From NCBI GenBank assembly GCA_027083715.1, contig JALWNR010000159.1, forward strand, positions 1-6,715: 6,715 nt of DNA, read 5' to 3'. Below are positions 1 through 4,575 of this stretch, in pieces. Position numbers and translations under genes: made by a program. The notes below the pieces were generated by a model. The model searched no databases, was not told the DNA's origin, and saw only the letters and a list, made by a program, of their open reading frames with translations. This DNA is from Bacteroidales bacterium (GTDB lineage: Bacteria > Bacteroidota > Bacteroidia > Bacteroidales > NBLH01). Each line of letters opens with the position of its first letter. The first letter of the stretch is position 1.

Positions 1-1
1 A

Positions 2-658
2 ATGCCTGTTTCTGTGAAAGATAAATTTGACCCATTTAAAAAAGCAGGTTCATCATTAATGGTATTGCCCGGAAAATATAAAGTAGCGATGACTTTGATA
101 AATAATGGTGTGTTTACAGAACTGGTTACGCCACAAGAGTTTAGCGTAAAAGCGTTGAACAATACTACATTACCGGCAGCAAGCAGAGCAGCATTGGTTG
201 CATTCCAGAAAAAGGTTGCCGAAAAAGTACGGATTGTACAGGGTGCTATGAGTTTTGCCAATGATTTGCAGAAAAAAATTCTGGCAATAAAACAAACCAT
301 TTTAAGCACTCCGGGTGCAGATAAAAATATGATGATTGAAATTCGCCGTATTGAAAAAGAATTAGATAAAGTTATTTTTGCATTTAACGGTTTACAACCA
401 AAGGCAAGTTATGAGGAAATTCCTCCGCATAAACCGGCAGTTAGCCGAAGGCTAAATTACTTAATGTATGCTCATTACAGCTCAACAGCGGAAATTACTC
501 AGACAGAGCGTGAGCAACTGGCTATTATTGAAGAAGAAGTTCCTGCTTTGATTGATAAGCTGAAATCTATTGCGACAAAAGATATTCCAACAATGGAAAA
601 TAAACTGGAGGCAATAGGTGCTCCTTGGACACCAGACAGATTACCGGAGTGGAAATAA
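2..658 (+). CDS. VPS10/sortilin-like BNR-repeat 'glycosyl hydrolase', C-terminal part (5' truncated by window)
   Basis: The reading frame is open from the window edge to TAA at 656-658, so only the last 218 residues are visible. The ATG at position 2 is probably an internal Met, because residues 1-52 are the middle of a beta-rich domain (a VLPGKYKV strand, then a TPQEFSVKAL strand). Residues 53-218 are mostly helical: a first long helix (about 56-100), a second (about 108-130), a basic-aromatic patch (RRLNYLMYAHY, about 148-158), a last helix pair, and a terminal APWTPDRLPEWK. This tail, especially the PWTP.RLPEW ending, is what I recognise from the C-terminus of large Bacteroidota exported proteins with an N-terminal VPS10/BNR propeller. 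The full proteins are around 1000 residues and are usually called glycosyl hydrolases, but no substrate is established and no catalytic part lies in this window. The strong hairpin just after the stop suggests that it is transcribed separately from the downstream module. Confidence 0.8.
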   Translation: MPVSVKDKFDPFKKAGSSLMVLPGKYKVAMTLINNGVFTELVTPQEFSVKALNNTTLPAASRAALVAFQKKVAEKVRIVQGAMSFANDLQKKILAIKQTILSTPGADKNMMIEIRRIEKELDKVIFAFNGLQPKASYEEIPPHKPAVSRRLNYLMYAHYSSTAEITQTEREQLAIIEEEVPALIDKLKSIATKDIPTMENKLEAIGAPWTPDRLPEWK

Positions 659-665
659 ATATTTA

Positions 666-700
666 TACTCATTCGGTGGCTTTGAGTCATCGGATGAGTA
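666..700 (+). terminator. 15-bp hairpin after the VPS10-like gene
   Basis: Bases 666-680 pair continuously with 686-700 around a 5-base TTTGA loop. There are 15 pairs, three of them G-U, and no mismatch or bulge. The stem begins 8 bases after the stop codon. It is followed by an AT-rich stretch but not by a clean T run, so it is not a textbook intrinsic terminator. It may work as a 3'-end stabiliser or terminator, or it may be a copy of a dispersed palindromic repeat. Confidence 0.5.
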
Positions 701-731
701 CCTTCATAATTTCATTAATATTTTACTAAAT

Positions 732-768
732 TTTGTAAACTATTAGCTATAAATACCCGTTACTTTTG
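732..768 (+). promoter_or_regulatory. Bacteroidota-type promoter before the AraC/HMA regulator
   Basis: TACTTTTG at 761-768 fits the TAnnTTTG (-7) consensus of the Bacteroidota primary sigma factor and ends 23 bases before the ATG at 792, giving a leader of about 20 bases. TTTG at 732-735 is the only -33-like element nearby. The gap of 25 bases between them is longer than the usual 19-21, so the upstream half is doubtful. A second TAnnTTTG match (777-784) lies too close to the start codon to be useful. Confidence 0.45.
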
Positions 769-791
769 TGTACTGTTAAGTTTGTGTTTTT

Positions 792-1382
792 ATGTTGATA
801 AATGAAACCATACATATTAAAAATATGCTGTGCTCCTGTTGTGTTCGGCTCATTGAACTTGAGTTTGAGAAAGCAGGCATAAAAACGAATGTGGTGAGAG
901 CCGGTTTTGCTCAAATTGAGTTTGACTCTGATAAGCATAATTTAAACACGATAGAAACTATTCTTGTGCGCAACGGAATGGCATTAATTAAAACCCGGGA
1001 GCAAAAAATTGTGGAGCAAATTAAAACAGCAGTTATTGAACTAATTCATCACTCAAATAATGTAAACTCAATTTTACGGAAATCAGAATATTTAGTAGAA
1101 AAGTTAGGAATGAGCTATCAGCAACTATCAAAGTTGTTTTCAAAACACGAAGCAATAACTTTAGAAAAATATATTATCAGAAATAAAATTGAGCGTATTA
1201 AAGAATTAATTGATACAGATGAATATAGTTTAAGCGAAATTGCTTATATAATGGATTATAGTAGTGTACAGTATTTATCTAATCAATTTAAAAAGGAAAC
1301 AGGAATATCGGTAAGTGAGTATAAAAAAAGTGATAAATCCATTAAGCGTACATTAGACAGACTTTCAAAACCGGAAGATTAA
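792..1382 (+). CDS. AraC-family transcriptional regulator with N-terminal HMA-like metal/thiol domain
   Basis: The protein has 196 residues. Residues 1-68 look like a ferredoxin-fold heavy-metal-associated domain: a first strand, then NMLCSCC (Cys14, Cys16, Cys17), where Cys14 and Cys17 take the place of the usual MxCxxC metal-binding pair. A helix, strands at about 33-45, a helix and a final strand follow. Residues 69-96 form a helical linker. Residues 97-178 are the AraC DNA-binding region, with a first helix-turn-helix at about 98-121, a linker helix with NKIERIKELI, and a second at about 146-169 (SLSEIAYIMDYSS...LSNQFKKETGISVSEYKK), which carries the family signature. A basic tail ends the protein. 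The ATG at 792 is chosen because it gives the full first strand and follows a promoter-like element. It is 76 bases upstream of the PqqD-like gene on the same strand and probably regulates the module. The stimulus (metal, redox or other) cannot be read from sequence. Confidence 0.88.
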   Translation: MLINETIHIKNMLCSCCVRLIELEFEKAGIKTNVVRAGFAQIEFDSDKHNLNTIETILVRNGMALIKTREQKIVEQIKTAVIELIHHSNNVNSILRKSEYLVEKLGMSYQQLSKLFSKHEAITLEKYIIRNKIERIKELIDTDEYSLSEIAYIMDYSSVQYLSNQFKKETGISVSEYKKSDKSIKRTLDRLSKPED

Positions 1383-1387
1383 ATTTG
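1380..1387 (+). promoter_or_regulatory. Possible -7 element for the PqqD-like gene
   Basis: TAAATTTG fits TAnnTTTG and overlaps the stop codon of the regulator, 71 bases before the ATG at 1459. No -33 TTTG lies at the right distance, which would suit a promoter that needs an activator. Transcription through from the regulator is equally possible. Confidence 0.25.
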
Positions 1388-1399
1388 CAAAAAAAGTAG

Positions 1400-1425
1400 G
1401 GTATAATTAATATTAAACGGTATAA
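1400..1425 (+). promoter_or_regulatory. Tandem GGTATAA pair, candidate AraC-type operator
   Basis: GGTATAA occurs at 1400-1406 and again at 1419-1425, a 19-base repeat period (about two helical turns), in the 76-base gap between the regulator and the PqqD-like gene. AraC-family proteins carry two helix-turn-helix units and commonly bind direct-repeat half-sites about two turns apart. Only these two copies support the call, and the region is AT-rich, so chance is not excluded. Confidence 0.35.
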
Positions 1426-1458
1426 ACGAAAGCTAAGTGATAATTTAATACAAAAGTT

Positions 1459-1710
1459 ATGAAAATAAAAAGTAATATAGCGGTATCAGACAACGGGTTT
1501 GTATTTGATCCAAATACAGGCGATTCATATAATTTAAATAATACTGCCGCTGAGATTTTACAAATGTTAAAATCAGGAAAAGAAGAAACGGAAATAATTA
1601 AAGTTTTTGCAAAAAAATATGATGTGGATGAAACAACTTTTGAGCAAAATTTTTATGATTTTCTCGGGATGTTAAATCATTATAATTTAGTGGAAGAAAA
1701 CAGAGGCTAA
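1459..1710 (+). CDS. PqqD-like protein (RiPP recognition element fold)
   Basis: The 83-residue protein matches the PqqD family in length and layout. Two or three short N-terminal strands are followed by FDPNTGDSYNLNNTAAEIL (about 16-34), the family's D-x-x-T-G-x-x-Y-x-L-N-x-T-A signature, then a helical winged-helix part with G40, an acidic helix, YDVDETTFEQNF (about 54-65) and a last helix ending HYNLVE. Proteins of this fold bind leader peptides or peptide segments and present them to partner enzymes, as PqqD does for PqqA with PqqE. They have no catalytic residues and act in the cytoplasm. It starts at ATG 1459 with no Shine-Dalgarno sequence, as is usual in this phylum, and lies 18 bases upstream of the ATP-grasp gene, so the two are probably co-transcribed. 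No small peptide gene is visible nearby, so its ligand is unknown; the decarboxylase N-terminus is one candidate. PqqD-like proteins occur in many non-PQQ settings, so I give no symbol. Confidence 0.85.
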   Translation: MKIKSNIAVSDNGFVFDPNTGDSYNLNNTAAEILQMLKSGKEETEIIKVFAKKYDVDETTFEQNFYDFLGMLNHYNLVEENRG

Positions 1711-1719
1711 TCTATAAAA

Positions 1720-1731
1720 ATGTAAAAAGTG
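1720..1731 (+). promoter_or_regulatory. ATG-stop in frame just before the GTG start of the ATP-grasp gene
   Basis: The bases read ATG-TAA-AAA-GTG, all in the frame of the ATP-grasp gene. The ATG is therefore followed at once by an ochre codon, and the gene must begin at GTG 1729 or reinitiate there. A single A-to-T change at 1723 (AAA to TAA in codon 2) would explain this from an ancestral ATG-AAA-AAA-GTG start. A start-stop element that limits translation is the alternative. Confidence 0.6.
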
Positions 1732-2775
1732 AAAAAGAAAAAGCTGACAATAGCTGTTACCGGTTTAAATAATACGGACAATCCGGGTCCGGGAGTTCCT
1801 GTAATCAGAGGGCTGCGAGAGTCGGAATATTTTGATGTACGGGTTATCGGATTGGCTTATGAAAATTTAGAACCGGGAATTTATATGAAAGACCTTGTGG
1901 ATAAAACGTATCAGATTCCTTATCCATCAAGTGGTTCCGAAGCATTTTTAGATCGTATTAAATACATTCACTCCAAAGAAAATTTGGATGTGATTATTCC
2001 TAATTTTGATGCGGAATTATACTCTTTTATAAAAGCTGAAAAAGAACTGGCAGATTTAGGTGTCCGAACATTTTTACCAACATTGGAGCAATTTGATGAG
2101 CGTGCAAAGTCAAACTTACCTAAATTTGGTGAAAAATACGGTATAAAAGTTCCTTTTAGTAAGACAATTACTAGTTATGCAGACATCAACAATCTGCGAA
2201 ATAATTTTGATTACCCGTTATTGGTAAAAGGTAAATTTTATGATGCTTATCTGGCATACAATCCTGAACAGGTAATTAATCATTTTAATAAAATAACGGC
2301 TAAATGGGGAGTACCGGTTATTATTCAGGAGTTTATCCGCGGAACAGAAGTGAATGTAGTTGCTTTGGGCGATGGAAAAGGGAATACCATAGCCGCAGTG
2401 CCTATGCGTAAGCAATACATTACCGACAAAGGTAAAGCATGGGGCGGCATCACCATAGGTGATGAAAATCTGGTTGCACTTACCAAAAAACTAATTGCCG
2501 AAACCAAATGGCGTGGCGGAATGGAGCTTGAAATCATTAAAAATGTGAATAATGAATATTATCTGATTGAAATTAATCCGCGTATTCCTGCATGGGTTTA
2601 TTTGGCAGTAGGTGCAGGGCAAAATATCCCCGAAGCACTGGTTCGTTTAGCTATCGGCGAAAATGTTCAGCCCTATAAATCTTATGATATCGGGAAAATG
2701 TTTATCCGTTATTCATACGATATGATTGGCGATATTTCACAGTTTGAAAAATTATCAATGACAGGAGAACTCTAA
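1729..2775 (+). CDS. ATP-grasp ligase (carbamoyl-phosphate-synthase/biotin-carboxylase-like)
   Basis: The protein has 348 residues. Residues 5-115 form a Rossmann-like pre-ATP-grasp domain that starts KLTIAVTGLNN, as in CarB-type proteins, and includes the DVIIPNFDAE strand-loop (about 87-96). The ATP-grasp core runs from about 125 to 315. PLLVKGKF carries the nucleotide-contacting Lys167, and VIIQEFIRGTEVNV (197-210) is the hinge, with Glu201 after the strand. The loop at 225-244 includes WGG. MELEII (265-270) and EINPR (281-285, Glu281 and Asn283) are the expected Mg-binding acidic and amide ligands, so the enzyme appears active. Such enzymes use ATP to activate a carboxylate as acyl phosphate and join it to an amine or other nucleophile. 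The substrate cannot be read here. GTG is the only usable start: an in-frame TAA lies 6 bases upstream and the first internal Met is residue 53. The product follows the PqqD-like gene and precedes the decarboxylase, which suggests ligation on an amino acid or peptide. Confidence 0.85.
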   Translation: MKKKKLTIAVTGLNNTDNPGPGVPVIRGLRESEYFDVRVIGLAYENLEPGIYMKDLVDKTYQIPYPSSGSEAFLDRIKYIHSKENLDVIIPNFDAELYSFIKAEKELADLGVRTFLPTLEQFDERAKSNLPKFGEKYGIKVPFSKTITSYADINNLRNNFDYPLLVKGKFYDAYLAYNPEQVINHFNKITAKWGVPVIIQEFIRGTEVNVVALGDGKGNTIAAVPMRKQYITDKGKAWGGITIGDENLVALTKKLIAETKWRGGMELEIIKNVNNEYYLIEINPRIPAWVYLAVGAGQNIPEALVRLAIGENVQPYKSYDIGKMFIRYSYDMIGDISQFEKLSMTGEL

Positions 2776-2809
2776 GACTTTTGAACGTCCGCAGGACTTC
2801 AAAACGTCT
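2775..2809 (+). repeat. 15-pair hairpin between ATP-grasp and decarboxylase genes
   Basis: The arms AGAC, TTTTGAA and GTCC (2775-2790, with one extra C at 2786) pair with GGAC, TTCAAAA and GTCT (2794-2809, with one extra C at 2805) around a GCA loop. The first base belongs to the TAA stop codon. There is no T run after it. It resembles dispersed palindromic elements in Bacteroidota spacers; attenuation or mRNA-end protection within the operon is also possible. Confidence 0.6.
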
Positions 2810-2836
2810 GGATTTATAAAGCTTGTTTATTAGTAT

Positions 2837-2861
2837 ATTAGAAATTAGATAATTAGAAATT
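2837..2861 (+). repeat. Direct repeat ATTAGAAATT, two copies
   Basis: ATTAGAAATT lies at 2837-2846 and 2852-2861, a 15-base period, in an AT-rich spacer. The words TTAG and ATTAG also recur around them. It is probably low-complexity spacer DNA; no function is evident. Confidence 0.4.
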
Positions 2862-2866
2862 TCACT

Positions 2867-2888
2867 CTTTCGGGTTTATAGCCCAAAG
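2867..2888 (+). repeat. Small GC-core hairpin upstream of the decarboxylase
   Basis: CTTT (2867-2870) and GGGT (2872-2875) pair with GCCC and AAAG (2881-2888), with C2871 bulged and a TTATA loop. It ends 30 bases before the decarboxylase start codon. It could be a leader structure or a remnant repeat. Confidence 0.4.
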
Positions 2889-2918
2889 GTCCGAATATAA
2901 GATAAAAAATAAAATATC

Positions 2919-4265
2919 ATGGAAAAATTAAGATACGAACGTCCGGTAATTAATAAAATTAAAGCAGGTGTACCCGATAAATTCGGGATGAACACTAAAA
3001 TTAAAATCATGCCTGAAATAGAAGGTATTCCGGTAAAAGATATTATCAATAAGTACGGTTCGCCGGTATTTGTTTTGTCCGAACCCAAAATTAGAGAAAC
3101 TTATCAAGAAGCACACCGCGCATTTTCAAGTCGTTATCCGAAAGTACAATTTGCATGGTCGTATAAAACCAATTATCTGGATGCAATTTGTAAAATTTAT
3201 CACGATGAAGGTTCATGGGCAGAGGTAGTTTCAGGTTTTGAATACGATAAAGCTTTGGCAAACGGTGTGCCCGGAAGTAAAATACTTTTTAACGGGCCCG
3301 ATAAAAACGATGAGGATTTGCTAAAAGCCATTGAAAACTCATCCTTTATTCATATCGACCATTTTGATGAGTTATATTCAATCATCCGCTTAACAAAAAA
3401 TACCGATAAAAAAGCCAAAGTAGCAATTCGTATCAATATGGATACCGGAATTTATCCGCAATGGGATAGATTTGGATTTAATTACGAAAACGGTGAAGCA
3501 TGGAATGCCATTAATCGTATTATGTTGTCCGAGAATCTGGACTTAGTAGGCTTGCATACGCATATCGGTACTTACATAATGTCGGCAAATGCTTATGCCG
3601 TAGCTGCTTCAAAATTGGCAGAACTGGCAGTACGTACCAATCGGAAATTCAACCACAATATTAAATACATCGATATGGGTGGTGGTTTTGCTTCAAAAAA
3701 TACCTTAAAAGGGGCATATTTGCCCGGAAAAGATACTTGCCCGTCTTTTGATGATTATGCAGAGGCAATTACATCTGCTTTGATTAATTCTGAAATAGCA
3801 CCGGATAATTTACCGATATTGTTTTTAGAAACAGGACGTGCTTTGATTGACGAAGCCGGCTATGTTTTAGGAACCATTTTGGCAAATAAAAGATTATCCA
3901 ATGCACGCCGCTCAACTATTGTTGATATTGGTGTAAATATGCTTTTTACCAGTTTTTGGTATGAGCATGAAATTTATCCGGCACAGGAATGCTCTTTGCA
4001 AACAGAAGATACTGCTATTTACGGTCCTTTGTGCATGAATATTGATATTTTGCGCGAAGCCATCCAGTTTCCGCTATTACAAAAAGGCGATCATGTGGTT
4101 ATCCCACGTGTAGGTGCCTATAATATGACTCAGTGGATGCAATTTATTACCTTGAGACCAAACATTTTATTGATTGACAGGGATAAAAATATTCAAATCA
4201 TCAGAAAAAAAGAAACCAATGAGGTGTTCAAACAAATGGAACGTGTTCCGGATCATTTAAAGTAA
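2919..4265 (+). CDS. Fold-III PLP-dependent decarboxylase (LysA/diaminopimelate-decarboxylase-like) with N-terminal YxxPxI extension
   Basis: The protein has 448 residues. About 1-32 is an extension absent from ordinary diaminopimelate decarboxylases (YERPVI at 6-11, Gly17, KFG at 21-23). The family fold starts near EIEGIPVKDIINKYGSPVFV. The alanine-racemase-like barrel keeps all expected PLP contacts: Lys83 in SYKTNY (Schiff base), RFGF (184-187), His215 in HTHIGT, MGGGF (253-257) and ETGR (304-307, where most LysA proteins have EPGR). The C-terminal beta domain has PLCMNID (Cys372, Asp376) and GAYNMTQW (Tyr401). The enzyme thus looks competent for decarboxylation of a basic amino acid, diaminopimelate or a related group at the end of a peptide. 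The differences (ETGR, CMNID, GAYNMTQWMQF) and the extension set it apart from housekeeping LysA, so I give no symbol. It is 143 bases after the ATP-grasp gene and is probably in the same operon. The ATG at 2919 is the only start that includes the extension. Confidence 0.85.
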   Translation: MEKLRYERPVINKIKAGVPDKFGMNTKIKIMPEIEGIPVKDIINKYGSPVFVLSEPKIRETYQEAHRAFSSRYPKVQFAWSYKTNYLDAICKIYHDEGSWAEVVSGFEYDKALANGVPGSKILFNGPDKNDEDLLKAIENSSFIHIDHFDELYSIIRLTKNTDKKAKVAIRINMDTGIYPQWDRFGFNYENGEAWNAINRIMLSENLDLVGLHTHIGTYIMSANAYAVAASKLAELAVRTNRKFNHNIKYIDMGGGFASKNTLKGAYLPGKDTCPSFDDYAEAITSALINSEIAPDNLPILFLETGRALIDEAGYVLGTILANKRLSNARRSTIVDIGVNMLFTSFWYEHEIYPAQECSLQTEDTAIYGPLCMNIDILREAIQFPLLQKGDHVVIPRVGAYNMTQWMQFITLRPNILLIDRDKNIQIIRKKETNEVFKQMERVPDHLK

Positions 4266-4276
4266 AATGTTTTTTT
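4254..4276 (+). terminator. Weak intrinsic terminator candidate at the decarboxylase 3' end
   Basis: CATTT (4254-4258) pairs with AAATG (4265-4269) and is followed directly by seven T (4270-4276). The stem is only 5 AT-rich pairs and overlaps the end of the gene, so termination would be partial at best. Confidence 0.3.
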
Positions 4277-4289
4277 ACCCTTTAACTTG

Positions 4290-4371
4290 TTTATTGAATA
4301 TTTTGAAATTCCCTTAATTGACAATTTAAAACCAAGAAACATTCAATATTTAATATACAACATTCAATAAA
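4290..4371. repeat. Inverted TTTATTGAAT / ATTCAATAAA pair with extra ATTCAAT copy
   Basis: TTTATTGAAT (4290-4299) is the exact reverse complement of ATTCAATAAA (4362-4371), and a third related word, ATTCAATATT, lies at 4341-4350. The composition is almost pure AT, so this may be low-complexity spacer DNA rather than a mobile element end. Confidence 0.35.
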
Positions 4372-4407
4372 AGAAAAACCAAAGAAGAAATGAGAAAATT
4401 ACAAAAA

Positions 4408-4466
4408 GTCCCATAGAGACAAAATATTGTAGCCCCTTATGTAGCGGAGCGGAATGCGGGGTTCAA
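4408..4466. repeat. Degenerate Bacteroidota-type intergenic repeat (two adjacent hairpins)
   Basis: The first part is GTCCC (4408-4412), loop ATA, GAGAC (4416-4420), which pairs with one mismatch. The second part has TTG and AGCCCC (4427-4436, one bulged T) facing GGGGTT and CAA (4458-4466), with the direct repeat GCGGA-GCGGA (4444-4453) in the loop. From memory this order (GTCCC...GGGAC, then AAAATAT and a GC-rich palindrome) resembles dispersed spacer repeats in Bacteroidota genomes; no other copy is in this window. Its GC content stands out sharply from the flanks. Confidence 0.45.
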
Positions 4467-4482
4467 AATAATTACATAAAAC

Positions 4483-4531
4483 GCGATGCAAGTAATAAAT
4501 TTACCAAAAGAACAAACGTTTCATGCATCGC
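4483..4531. repeat. Split palindrome GCGATGCA ... TGCATCGC
   Basis: GCGATGCA (4483-4490) and TGCATCGC (4524-4531) are perfect reverse complements separated by 33 AT-rich bases. Joined, they would form one palindrome of the GCGATGCATCGC type that I recall from Bacteroidota spacer repeats. The arms could form a long-loop hairpin about 45 bases upstream of the next start codon. Confidence 0.45.
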
Positions 4532-4575
4532 AATTAAATAAAATACAATAGATTATAAAATTAATCTCAATAAAG

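Larger units (their letters stand above)
4266..4575. other. 310-base intergenic region built of repeat fragments
   Basis: No gene of credible length lies here on either strand. From left to right it holds a T run, AT-rich words based on ATTCAAT/ATTGAAT, a purine-rich stretch with a short ATG frame (4390-4416), a GTCCC/GAGAC hairpin plus a CCCC/GGGG hairpin, and two halves of a GCGATGCA palindrome separated by 33 bases. No TAnnTTTG promoter element is visible before the channel-peptidase gene, so that gene may depend on readthrough or use an unrecognised promoter. Confidence 0.6.

Noticed and set aside
499..690. 63-codon minus-strand frame opposite the VPS10-like gene end
   Set aside because: It is antisense to a well-supported coding frame and runs into the hairpin at 666-700; its composition and lack of a recognisable domain mark it as a shadow.
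694..729. 11-codon frame starting in the hairpin at 666-700
   Set aside because: It is too short, starts inside a stem and has no other support.
747..938. 63-codon minus-strand frame opposite the start of the AraC/HMA gene
   Set aside because: It overlaps the promoter and first strands of a recognised protein and has no domain of its own.
2218..2537. Two overlapping minus-strand frames within the ATP-grasp gene
   Set aside because: They lie opposite conserved ATP-grasp core residues and overlap each other, so they are shadows.
2876..3116. Minus-strand frames opposite the decarboxylase 5' end, considered as a hidden precursor peptide
   Set aside because: They mirror the decarboxylase extension, and none has a leader-core layout or a start signal.
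1459..4265. Lasso-peptide or PQQ biosynthesis cluster
   Set aside because: There is no asparagine-synthetase-like cyclase, no transglutaminase-like protease, no PqqA/PqqE-type gene and no precursor; only the RRE fold and the YxxPxI motif are shared.
2919..4265. Housekeeping lysA for lysine synthesis
   Set aside because: The N-terminal extension, ETGR in place of EPGR and the neighbours argue for a specialised paralogue, although diaminopimelate decarboxylation is not excluded.
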